Origin: Clostridiales bacterium
GTDB lineage: Bacteria > Bacillota > Clostridia > Tissierellales > Sedimentibacteraceae
Assembly: GCA_003483345.1 (NCBI GenBank)
Contig: DMWH01000057.1
Location: forward strand, 7,173 to 33,642
Reading direction: 5' to 3'
DNA length: 26,470 nucleotides
Under the pieces are notes generated by a model. It was not told the DNA's origin. It worked only from the letters and a program-made list of their open reading frames with translations, and did no database searches. Of the stretch, positions 16,335-22,824 are shown piece by piece. Position 1 is the first letter of the stretch; each line of letters begins with the position of its first letter. A program made the position numbers and the translations under genes.

Positions 16335-17468
16335 TTATCCTAATATGTTGTTCATATAATTTATTATTATAGAGTAATAAACAGTGACAATTACTAAGGG
16401 AGTAATAAGGCATATAAGGTAAATATAGAATATATCCGCCATTTCATAAATCAGATTGGATATATTTTCATTAAAAGGTTCAGTCACTACCCCTAATACT
16501 TTGTATATAATAAGTGCTATACTAATCTTTATTATTGAGCCGCCAAATGATGACAGAATAAAAACTATTACTACAATTCCAAGTACATCTTTTATCATCA
16601 ATAAGCTTTTTAAAAAAACACCGAAGAAAGATGTTACTGCATTTCCCACAACAGGCAATGAAGCCGGAGACATTGCCTTTAATGAACTTATAAAAATATT
16701 ATCTGTTTTATATAATATATATCCTTGTACAGAAAAATTTATGACTACAATAATCATAAATCCGGTTAAAATTAAAAGGGTTCCTTTTTTTAACGCCTTG
16801 TACAAAAGCTTGGCATTAATAAGCTCATTCATGTTGTTGGTTAATATAACAGCTATCATTATTACTGTCATAATATCGATGAAGCTGTAAATAAACTGAG
16901 TTGTAATCCCTATTGTATAGTTAAGGGAAGTTTGAAAGAACTGCAGCAAACTCAACTTACCGAATGTGAGCATTGCTGCCATGAATATTGCATTGATTTC
17001 TTCCGTAATAGTTTTAAAATCATTAAAATCACTTTTAAGTATACTTTTAATACTAAGTACATCCTTAAGAATAATAGTAAAGATAATAATTACAGAAAAT
17101 AATACAACTATGTCCGAAACACTTTTTCCGGTATCTTCATCGGTAAAATAGTTTATTATGGTTAGAGCTATGCAGATAATAAACACATTGATACCGGTTT
17201 TCAAAATATCTTTGAAAAAACTTTGTTCTTTTTCTAACTCATAGTACAAATAATCCTTCAAGCTCACATCTAAGTTTCCTGTAAAAGCGTTTCTTATCAA
17301 GTCTCGTATACGTATGTTATTTTCTCTGAAATACGCATTTTTTTCGTTTATATAATCTTCAATACCCTTAGTAGGAATTTCATCCATTGCTTCGTCCATG
17401 GTTGAGGCTTTGCTCGTAAAGGTAAATAATACGGTAAACACAATTATAAATAAGGTTATTTTTTTCAT
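16335..17468 (-). CDS. spoIIIAE: Stage III sporulation protein AE
   Basis: SpoIIIAE is the large polytopic membrane protein of the SpoIIIA complex and probably forms part of the mother-cell channel. The 377-residue product has an N-terminal signal-like helix (1-20), an amphipathic extracytoplasmic region with conserved DYLYYELEKEQSFFKDIL, and about eight membrane segments to the end. The length is normal. GGGTGAT precedes the ATG, and the gene begins four bases after AD. Confidence 0.93.
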   Translation of the reverse strand: MKKITLFIIVFTVLFTFTSKASTMDEAMDEIPTKGIEDYINEKNAYFRENNIRIRDLIRNAFTGNLDVSLKDYLYYELEKEQSFFKDILKTGINVFIICIALTIINYFTDEDTGKSVSDIVVLFSVIIIFTIILKDVLSIKSILKSDFNDFKTITEEINAIFMAAMLTFGKLSLLQFFQTSLNYTIGITTQFIYSFIDIMTVIMIAVILTNNMNELINAKLLYKALKKGTLLILTGFMIIVVINFSVQGYILYKTDNIFISSLKAMSPASLPVVGNAVTSFFGVFLKSLLMIKDVLGIVVIVFILSSFGGSIIKISIALIIYKVLGVVTEPFNENISNLIYEMADIFYIYLICLITPLVIVTVYYSIIINYMNNILG

Positions 17469-17472
17469 TTTA

Positions 17473-17862
17473 TCACCCGTTAACTAAGATCAAAATTTGA
17501 TCTAAAAATATTTTTATAACATCGATGGAATAGATGAGTATTATAAGCTTTCCGGCAATTTCAACCTTTTTCCCCACAGATTCATAATCTAAATCCTTGC
17601 ATAAAAGTGATATGAAGTCACAAATGTAAGCTATACCGACAATTTTTAATATGGTACCGAAATATTCAGTCTTTATATCATATTTTACAAATAAATCTAC
17701 AATTTCTTCCAAATAAACTCTAAGCTCTTTAAAAAGCAGGAAAATTACAACAATACCGAAAATAACTGTTATGTAGACTTTGAATTCGGAGTTGAATTTG
17801 GATAAGGTTATTCCCATAATTAATGTAATTACAGCTATAAGAATTATTTTCATCAAAAGCAT
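17473..17862 (-). CDS. spoIIIAD: Stage III sporulation protein AD
   Basis: SpoIIIAD is a small membrane protein of the SpoIIIA complex. The 129-residue product has about four membrane helices and the typical middle region (YFGTILKIVGIAYICDFISLLCKDL) and end (GKLIILIYSIDVIKIFLDQILIL). I place the start at ATG 17862 because GAGGG lies five bases upstream; earlier in-frame starts (TTG 17877, ATG 17874) overlap the AC stop, and one at 17853 is too far from the site. The gene is 11 bases after AC. Confidence 0.9.
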   Translation of the reverse strand: MLLMKIILIAVITLIMGITLSKFNSEFKVYITVIFGIVVIFLLFKELRVYLEEIVDLFVKYDIKTEYFGTILKIVGIAYICDFISLLCKDLDYESVGKKVEIAGKLIILIYSIDVIKIFLDQILILVNG

Positions 17863-17873
17863 GATATCCCTCA

Positions 17874-18071
17874 TCAATATAAGTTAAATACAGATTTTAC
17901 CTCCGTAAACAGTTCATTCATCATTCCCACAATCAAAGCCATTACAACAATAACTCCCGCTAAGGTAACAAACATGGCTTGTTCATCTCTTCCCGTCTTT
18001 GTTAAAATCTGATTAAATACCGCAACTACAATTCCTATTGCTCCTATTTTAAAAATTAAATCTATATCCAT
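17874..18071 (-). CDS. spoIIIAC: Stage III sporulation protein AC
   Basis: SpoIIIAC is a very short membrane protein of the SpoIIIA complex. The 65-residue product, MDIDLIFKIGAIGIVVAVFN onwards, has two membrane helices joined by the conserved KTGRDEQA loop, a hallmark of AC. ATG 18071 follows AGGAGGG at ideal spacing; a longer reading overlapping AB was rejected. It starts eight bases after AB. Confidence 0.95.
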   Translation of the reverse strand: MDIDLIFKIGAIGIVVAVFNQILTKTGRDEQAMFVTLAGVIVVMALIVGMMNELFTEVKSVFNLY

Positions 18072-18079
18072 ATTCCCTC

Positions 18080-18583
18080 CTAAGACATTATGATAGCTGC
18101 CAGACAACCAGCAAGAAATGAAATTCTGTTGTTTAATGTTTTTTTCTCATTGTGCTTAATAGAAAATTCTTTCATAGCCCTTTCCATTTCTTCAATGGTA
18201 AATTTAAGCTTTCTGTCCAATACATCCGAATATGTATAACCATAGTAATCAATTATTTCCGTAAAATATGCATTAAAGGTCTCCGGAGTTGACATAATTT
18301 TATTTATGTTAACCAAAAGCTCTTTTGAGCTTTTTTTGTTTTTCAAAATATTTATCATAGACTTTATTATCACTTCTGTTTCTATGCTTTTAAAATTATA
18401 TTTTAAGCATACCTCTTCTATAGACATTTTCATATCACACGAATATACCCTGAGATATTCCGTGAAATTAATTAATTCCTTCATTTTTTTTATTTTTTCA
18501 TCACCATCATGGTTTATTGAGCTGAATATATACTTAACGGTAACTACTGTGCCTGCAAATAGTGCAATCCTAATCCAAATCAT
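18080..18583 (-). CDS. spoIIIAB: Stage III sporulation protein AB
   Basis: SpoIIIAB resembles the GspF-type platform protein of type II secretion systems and may work with the ATPase AA. The 167-residue protein has a membrane helix at each end (about 4-17 and 149-165) and a mostly helical middle (LINFTEYLRVYSCDMKMSIE). The typical C-terminus shows K-x-L-N-x-R-I-S-F-L-A-G. Its ATG lies inside the last codons of AA (14-base overlap), with AGGGTGA as ribosome binding site. Confidence 0.9.
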   Translation of the reverse strand: MIWIRIALFAGTVVTVKYIFSSINHDGDEKIKKMKELINFTEYLRVYSCDMKMSIEEVCLKYNFKSIETEVIIKSMINILKNKKSSKELLVNINKIMSTPETFNAYFTEIIDYYGYTYSDVLDRKLKFTIEEMERAMKEFSIKHNEKKTLNNRISFLAGCLAAIIMS

Positions 18584-19493
18584 TGTAAATCACCCTGTTC
18601 TTTTGAAAATCAAATACTTCATTTACTTTTAAGGGTCGTTTGTCTAAAACGAATGCTCTTTCAAAGAAATTGTTATCTATTATATTTTTTAGGTATAAAT
18701 TTCTTTTCACATCATCCAAACTAAACCCGTGTGCAGTTGCCACAACTTTTATTCCGCTTTTCAGTGCATATTGTATAATTTCAAAATCCTCTAGAGAGCC
18801 TAATTCATCAGAAACTATTACCTTGGGAGAAAGTGCCCTTATACTCATGAAAAATCCGTCACTTTTTTTGCAGTAGGACAAAACATCTGTCCTTCTGCCT
18901 GTATTCATTTGTGGAATACCGTTATAAACGGCGCTTATTTCTCCTCTTTCATCGATTAAAGTTACGTCACAACCTTCAAAATACGGGTTTTTAAAGCCGT
19001 CGCTTAAATTTCTTGCTACGTCTCTTATTAATGTTGTCTTCCCTGAAAGCGGCGGTCCTATAATCAATGTATTGTAAATATTTTTATCCGGAGTTATGAA
19101 ATGCTTTAATGCTTTTTCGGAGCATCCCGGAAATTCTTTTGCAATCCTGATGTTAAGAGAAGTAATGTTTTTAAATCCCTTAAGCCCATTTTTGTCATAG
19201 ATGCAGTCTCCGCTTATACCAACCCTATGTCCCCCTTCTGTGGTTATGTAGCCCTTGTTTATTTCGTTTTCAAATGCATGTATTGAATTTTTGGTTAAGT
19301 TTCCCAAAATATCATCGATATCTTTTTTAGTAATAACAATACTTTCATCTAAAAAAAACTCTCTGTTTAGAGTTTTAATAAGTATCGGACTGTTAATTCT
19401 AAGCCTGATTTCAATGATTTCATCCAAAATACCGCAATCTCTAATAATAATATCTTTTATTCTTGTTTCTAAATGGTTCAATAAATTTAACAT
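18570..19493 (-). CDS. spoIIIAA: Stage III sporulation protein AA (ATPase)
   Basis: SpoIIIAA is a cytoplasmic, secretion-type AAA+ ATPase thought to power assembly or transport of the SpoIIIA channel. The 307-residue protein has an N-terminal domain with EIRLRINSPI and the conserved ENEINKGYITTEGGHRVG block at about 75-92. The ATPase core has Walker A at 146-154 (GPPLSGKTT), Walker B near 186 (LIDERGEI), and the NTGRRTDVLSYCKK and ATAHG segments. GGTAGGAG lies before the ATG. It heads the eight-gene spoIIIA operon. In Bacillus the operon is read by mother-cell sigma-E; no convincing sigma-E site was found upstream here (only a TCATAAA -35-like stretch). Confidence 0.94.
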   Translation of the reverse strand: MLNLLNHLETRIKDIIIRDCGILDEIIEIRLRINSPILIKTLNREFFLDESIVITKKDIDDILGNLTKNSIHAFENEINKGYITTEGGHRVGISGDCIYDKNGLKGFKNITSLNIRIAKEFPGCSEKALKHFITPDKNIYNTLIIGPPLSGKTTLIRDVARNLSDGFKNPYFEGCDVTLIDERGEISAVYNGIPQMNTGRRTDVLSYCKKSDGFFMSIRALSPKVIVSDELGSLEDFEIIQYALKSGIKVVATAHGFSLDDVKRNLYLKNIIDNNFFERAFVLDKRPLKVNEVFDFQKNRVIYNDLD

Positions 19494-19550
19494 GTTCTCT
19501 CCTACCTTGTCCTCTTAATCTATAATATTATTAATTTAAAAATTTATGAC

Positions 19551-19652
19551 TTATTTTGTTTCTTCTGCTGACATTCCTTTAAAACTGATTTTTAGATTTA
19601 TCGCTTCGTTCAGAATCACCACATGTTTACCATAACACGTTAAATGAATCAC
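19551..19652 (-). CDS. Possible small protein (33 aa) upstream of spoIIIAA
   Basis: A minus-strand GTG at 19652 follows AAGGAT at six bases and opens a 33-codon frame ending in TAA at 19551. Residues include IHLTCYGKHVVILNEA near the start and FKGMSAEETK at the end. The mix of hydrophobic beta-like and charged residues looks coding. A sigma-A-type promoter lies at the right distance upstream. I recognise no family. The reading frame is open further upstream (to about 19728) but has no better start there. It could also be a remnant of a longer gene. Confidence 0.45.
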   Translation of the reverse strand: MIHLTCYGKHVVILNEAINLKISFKGMSAEETK

Positions 19653-19680
19653 TTTGTCATCCTTAGCGAAAGAGGATGTT

Positions 19681-19708
19681 TTTATAAGATTCGCCAAAAA
19701 AATATCAA
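19681..19708 (-). promoter_or_regulatory. Sigma-A-like promoter, divergent from ribU
   Basis: On the minus strand TTGATA (19708-19703) is followed after 16 bases by TATAAA (19686-19681). The start would be near 19674, about 22 bases before the GTG of the 33-codon ORF. It is back to back with the ribU promoter. Confidence 0.55.
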
Positions 19709-19726
19709 ATTTTTTTAAAAAAGAGG

Positions 19727-19754
19727 TTTACAAATATATAATTAATGGTATAAT
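19727..19754 (+). promoter_or_regulatory. Sigma-A promoter for ribU
   Basis: TTTACA (19727-19732), a 16-base spacer and a perfect TATAAT (19749-19754) give a start near 19761, a few bases before the first pairing arm of the FMN riboswitch. Confidence 0.8.
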
Positions 19755-19766
19755 AGTCATGTAAAT

Positions 19767-19871
19767 ATCTTCAGGGCAGGGTGAAATTCCCGACCGGCGG
19801 TAAAGTCCGCGAGCCGAAAGGTTGAATTGGTGAGATTCCAATACCGACAGTAAAGTCTGGATGGTAGAAGA
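19767..19871 (+). ncRNA. FMN riboswitch (RFN element)
   Basis: The aptamer has the conserved RFN blocks in order: AGGGCAGGGTGAAATTCCCG, ACCGGCGGTAAAGTCCGCGA, GGTGAGATTCCAATACCGAC and AGTAAAGTCTGGATGGTAGA. Its closing stem P1 pairs TCTTC (19768-19772) with GAAGA (19867-19871). FMN binding is known to reduce expression of riboflavin genes in this family. Here the aptamer lies in the ribU leader, followed by an intrinsic terminator, so FMN should cause premature termination. Confidence 0.96.
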
Positions 19872-19907
19872 GATTACTTGCATCTTGTAAGCAAATTCTT
19901 TAAAATG

Positions 19908-19931
19908 CCTCTGAAGATTTCAGAGGATTTT
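19908..19931 (+). terminator. Riboswitch-controlled terminator of ribU
   Basis: CCTCTGAA (19908-19915) pairs with TTCAGAGG (19919-19926) around a 3-base loop, followed by ATTTTT. The left arm region 19909-19918 can instead pair with 19767-19776, the 5' strand of riboswitch P1. The right arm can instead pair with a second CCTCTGA at 19938-19944. This is the layout of a transcriptional off-switch. Confidence 0.85.
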
Positions 19932-19980
19932 TATTTGCCTCTGACAATCTTAAAATCGTGCTGAGCACAAGGAGGAAAAT

Positions 19981-20592
19981 ATGAAAAGTGACGTAACAAT
20001 GAATCAAAGAATTAACACAAAAACTATTACAAAGGTAGGAATATTAGGAGCCGTAGCGACAGTATTAATGCTTTTAGAGTTTCCGCTATGGTTCGCACCA
20101 AGCTTTTATGAATTAGACTTCAGTGAAGTACCGGTATTATTAGGAGCATTTGCCTTAGGTCCGGCAGCAGGCGCCATGATAGAATTGGTTAAGATTTTAA
20201 TTAACTTTGTTTTAAACGGAACAGATACCGGTGGAGTAGGAGAATTCGCTAACTTTATAATAGGATGCGCATTCATTGTACCTGCAGGCTTCATTTATAA
20301 AAGAAATAAAAGTTTTAAAACCGCTATTTTGGGATTAGTTGTCGGAACATTGACCTTAGCATTAGCAGGAGCATTTTTGAATTATTATCTGTTGCTTCCG
20401 CTATATGCAAAAATCTACGGCTATCCAATCCAGGCATTTATAGATATGGGTAATGCTTTAAATCCGGCAATAACAGATTTAAAAACATTTGTACTGTATG
20501 CCGTAGTACCCTTTAACCTACTAAAAGGCACAATAGTTTCGGCTATGGTAATATTGATTTATAAGAAGCTTTCTCCAATACTGCACAGATAA
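19981..20592 (+). CDS. ribU: Riboflavin ECF transporter substrate-binding protein RibU
   Basis: RibU is the membrane S-component that binds riboflavin and works with the shared energy-coupling (ECF) module, which is not in this window. The 203-residue protein has a short polar N-terminus and about six membrane segments. The family pattern is clear: TKVGILGAVATVLMLLEFPL, FYELDFSEVPVLLGAFALGP, and the block AFLNYYLLLPLYAKIYG. AAGGAGG lies before the ATG. The FMN riboswitch in the leader supports the vitamin assignment independently. It is a single-gene unit with its own promoter and terminator, on the strand opposite to most of the window. Confidence 0.96.
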   Translation: MKSDVTMNQRINTKTITKVGILGAVATVLMLLEFPLWFAPSFYELDFSEVPVLLGAFALGPAAGAMIELVKILINFVLNGTDTGGVGEFANFIIGCAFIVPAGFIYKRNKSFKTAILGLVVGTLTLALAGAFLNYYLLLPLYAKIYGYPIQAFIDMGNALNPAITDLKTFVLYAVVPFNLLKGTIVSAMVILIYKKLSPILHR

Positions 20593-20636
20593 TTGAAGAT
20601 CGATGCAGGAAAATGTCGTAATTAATCAATTGCCAC

Positions 20637-20663
20637 AGACGCATATAAAATGCGTCTTTTTTT
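20637..20663 (+). terminator. Intrinsic terminator after ribU
   Basis: AGACGCAT (20637-20644) and ATGCGTCT (20650-20657) form a perfect 8-bp stem with a 5-base loop, followed by a run of seven Ts. It is a strong terminator about 45 bases after the ribU stop. Confidence 0.9.
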
Positions 20664-20705
20664 GTATTTCTCTAATAAAAGCTGATTATTTTTTGACCGC
20701 AGAGC

Positions 20706-20729
20706 GCGCAATATATGCTTTAATTGCGC
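20706..20729. promoter_or_regulatory. Inverted repeat next to the MFS promoter (operator candidate)
   Basis: GCGCAAT (20706-20712) and ATTGCGC (20723-20729) are separated by ten bases and end one base before the -35 of the MFS gene promoter. A dimeric repressor or activator site is plausible. No regulator gene is adjacent. Confidence 0.45.
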
Positions 20730-20758
20730 TTGACTCTAATACTCTTTTAGATTATAAT
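20730..20758 (+). promoter_or_regulatory. Sigma-A promoter for the MFS transporter gene
   Basis: TTGACT (20730-20735), a 17-base spacer and TATAAT (20753-20758) form a near-consensus promoter, with a start near 20765 and a leader of about 32 bases. Confidence 0.8.
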
Positions 20759-20796
20759 TATTATACGGTGCAATAGTTACCTTTGGAGGTAGAAAT

Positions 20797-22020
20797 TTGA
20801 AGCTGCACATCTATTCTTTAATAATGTTTCTTAATTCATATTTGACCGGTCTGTTAACCCCGGTACTTAGTCTGGCTTTAATTGATAAAGGCGCCTCCTT
20901 GAGTAACTTATCAATTATATTAGGATTATATGCCTTGTCGGTTATTTTGCTTGAACTGCCTTCCGGAATAATGGCAGATGTCTTCGGTAGAAAAAAAACC
21001 TTTGTATTATCCCTTGTATTATTTACTTTAAGTTTTTCATTATTATTGATTAGCAAAGTCTTTATAGTATTATGTATTGTGATGATTCTTTACGGTTTAG
21101 GACGAGCTCTCGGCTCAGGATCTTTTGATGCGCTATTCATTGACTACTATATAGATAATTTCGGTAAGGACAAATTACATAACATTACAACAAGGCTTTC
21201 AGTCTTAGATGCATTGGGACTTTCAGCGGGTGCTTTATCCGGAGGATTCTTCCCGGATATTTCTAATAATCTTCTTCCTTCCATAGGAACTTATGATTTA
21301 AATATTATTGTTAGAATTGTTTTAACAATTGCTGTCATAATTATATCTGTTCTTTTTATTTCGGAAAAAAACCATCATGATAAAAAAGAACATAAATCCA
21401 TTAAACAACATGTAAAAAACAGTTCTGATTTTGTTCGCAAAAACACCACCATACTTTTTATATTCATTTCTGTTTTTTCAACAGGTATCTTTCTAAGCGC
21501 ATTAGAAACCTATTGGCAGCCTCACTTTATAACACTTTTACCCGATGAAGGCTCCTCGGGTCTCTTAGGATTGATGGCATTTTTATATTTGGGCGCAGCT
21601 TTGGTAGGAAGTATTCTTTCAAACAAAATTATGAGCAAATATAAATTTAACATAAGAAAGATGTATCTAATAATGAGAAGCTTACTTGCTCTATTTTTGA
21701 TACTAACCGCATTACAAACAAATATTCCCTTGTTTATTGCCTATTATGCCTCAATTTATTTAATGTTCGGCATGGCTAATATTCCGGAAGATGTAATACT
21801 TAATTCTGAAACTCCCAACCAAATAAGGGCTTCCGTGCTGTCGGTAAAATCATTTACAATACAAATCGGAGGCTTATCCGGCTCATTAATGTACAGTATT
21901 TTAATAAGATTTATATCAATACCCGCAATTTGGGTAATTGCAGCTTCCATAATTTTATTAACAATTGCATTAATTGCAAAAAAATTTATTGCAGCCGAAA
22001 AAGCCCGCAATAAAATCTAA
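20797..22020 (+). CDS. MFS transporter
   Basis: The 407-residue protein has about twelve membrane helices of the major facilitator superfamily. The loop between helices 2 and 3 carries GIMADVFGRKKT, a good match to MFS motif A (G-x-x-x-D-x-x-G-R-K/R). A charged central loop (about residues 190-212, EKNHHDKKEHKSIKQHV) separates the two halves. Translation starts at a TTG placed six bases after GGAGGT. The substrate cannot be told from sequence; the overall pattern fits a drug/proton-antiporter-type exporter. It has its own promoter with an adjacent palindrome and no co-transcribed gene, as for an inducible efflux pump. No link to riboflavin transport is seen beyond proximity. Confidence 0.88.
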   Translation: MKLHIYSLIMFLNSYLTGLLTPVLSLALIDKGASLSNLSIILGLYALSVILLELPSGIMADVFGRKKTFVLSLVLFTLSFSLLLISKVFIVLCIVMILYGLGRALGSGSFDALFIDYYIDNFGKDKLHNITTRLSVLDALGLSAGALSGGFFPDISNNLLPSIGTYDLNIIVRIVLTIAVIIISVLFISEKNHHDKKEHKSIKQHVKNSSDFVRKNTTILFIFISVFSTGIFLSALETYWQPHFITLLPDEGSSGLLGLMAFLYLGAALVGSILSNKIMSKYKFNIRKMYLIMRSLLALFLILTALQTNIPLFIAYYASIYLMFGMANIPEDVILNSETPNQIRASVLSVKSFTIQIGGLSGSLMYSILIRFISIPAIWVIAASIILLTIALIAKKFIAAEKARNKI

Positions 22021-22051
22021 ATATACAGCCTGAATCTATATATAAGAGAAT

Positions 22052-22101
22052 GGGACACACCTTGCGGCTGCCCACTGCAGATAATACCGAAGTTATGTCC
22101 C
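22052..22101. repeat. GGGACA/TGTCCC hairpin (REP-like copy 2)
   Basis: GGGACA (22052-22057) and TGTCCC (22096-22101) bound a 50-base element. Inner pairing includes CTTGCGG with CCGAAG (one bulged G) and CTGC with GCAG, so the whole can form one imperfect stem. The left end, read on the minus strand, contains the 10-mer GGTGTGTCCC shared with the two other copies. It lies between the convergent ends of the MFS gene and the 39-codon ORF and might also act as a terminator. Confidence 0.55.
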
Positions 22102-22109
22102 TTATTTTA

Positions 22110-22229
22110 TTATCTTCTTCTTCTGATGCATGGGTCAAATCTTCCCCTAGCTCCTAAGACATCACGTCTCTCGCTGCATCTTCCGAAACCAACACCAAGT
22201 AAAAACCATGGCACTACTCTACAAAACAT
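22110..22229 (-). CDS. Possible small Arg/Cys-rich protein (39 aa)
   Basis: An ATG at 22229 opens a 39-codon frame on the minus strand, with AAAGGG eight bases upstream. The product begins with a hydrophobic stretch (MFCRVVPWFLLGVGFG), then a basic part with cysteines at 3, 18 and 34, and ends in four arginines. It could be a membrane-associated peptide. I recognise no family. A promoter-like TTGAAT-17-TATAAA is present just upstream, but its predicted start would fall inside the ribosome binding site. Codon use is rich in AGA, as elsewhere in the window. Confidence 0.35.
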   Translation of the reverse strand: MFCRVVPWFLLGVGFGRCSERRDVLGARGRFDPCIRRRR

Positions 22230-22299
22230 ATCATCATCCCTTTTTATATTGCCTGTACTTATTTTATTCAATGAAGATGATATTGTTACAAATTATAAC

Positions 22300-22324
22300 A
22301 AAAAAACCTTCGTCTTAGCAAAGG
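22300..22324 (-). terminator. Intrinsic terminator of rnpB
   Basis: On the minus strand CCTTTG and CGAAGG form a 6-bp stem (one G-U pair) with a 6-base loop at 22324-22307, followed by seven Ts. It lies about 33 bases after the predicted 3' end of RNase P RNA. Confidence 0.75.
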
Positions 22325-22356
22325 CTAATGATTTTATTTTCTATTATATATGTAGT

Positions 22357-22768
22357 GAGTAAATATATAAGCCGAGTTCTGTATTAAACAATCATCTATC
22401 TAGGCTTGCCGTTGCCGGCAAACTCAAGCGACCTACCATTTGGACCGTGACGAGCAGCCACTCCAAGGTCCTCTTTTGGTCTTGCTCCGGGTGGGGTTTA
22501 CATGGCCAATCAGTCGCCTGATTGCCGGTGAGCTCTTACCTCACCTTTCCATCCTTACCCCGCACTCAATCTGTAAAAGACTCTATACTAAATTAATTTA
22601 TAGTTTACATATCTTAAATAATAAACTGAATCTCTTACAGATTGAGTGCGGGGCGGTTTCTTTCTGTTGCACTATCCTTAAGGTCACCCTCACCGGGGGT
22701 TACCCGGCACCCTGCTCTATGGAGCTCGGACTTTCCTCATGCTATGCATGCGATTGTATAATTTACTC
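22357..22768 (-). ncRNA. rnpB: RNase P RNA (bacterial class A)
   Basis: This is the catalytic RNA that matures tRNA 5' ends. On the minus strand the conserved core is clear: GAGGAAAGTCCGAGCTCC, CATAGAGCAGGGTGCC, GTGCAACAGAAAGAAACCG, GGTAAGAGCTCACCG, AAACCCCACCCGGAGCAAG, TGGTAGGTCGCTTGAG and CAGAACTCGGCTTA near the 3' end. P1 pairs GAGTAAAT (22768-22761) with ATTTACTC (22364-22357), P2 pairs ACAATC with GATTGT, and P3 is CATGC-ATA-GCATG. The layout with P13/P14 is class A. P12 is extended: a perfect 19-bp stem (22635-22653 with 22558-22576) caps a 58-base AT-rich insert. The gene has its own promoter and terminator and lies after nadE. Confidence 0.97.
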
Positions 22769-22774
22769 TTTGTT

Positions 22775-22803
22775 ATTTTATAATATTTATAATTTTATGT
22801 CAA
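22775..22803 (-). promoter_or_regulatory. Sigma-A promoter for rnpB
   Basis: On the minus strand a perfect TTGACA (22803-22798) is followed after 17 bases by TAAAAT (22780-22775). The predicted start coincides with the P1 5' strand at 22768. Confidence 0.85.
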
Positions 22804-22824
22804 ATGCAGATTTATCCAAGAATT

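Noticed and set aside
16333-16413. Upstream extension of spoIIIAF by 27 codons
   Set aside because: It overlaps the end of spoIIIAE in another frame; TAGGAT and the membrane helix pattern support ATG 16332.
22243-22271. TTGAAT-17-TATAAA on the minus strand as promoter of the 39-codon ORF
   Set aside because: The predicted start near 22236 would fall within or after the AAAGGG site, leaving no usable ribosome binding site; kept only as a note.
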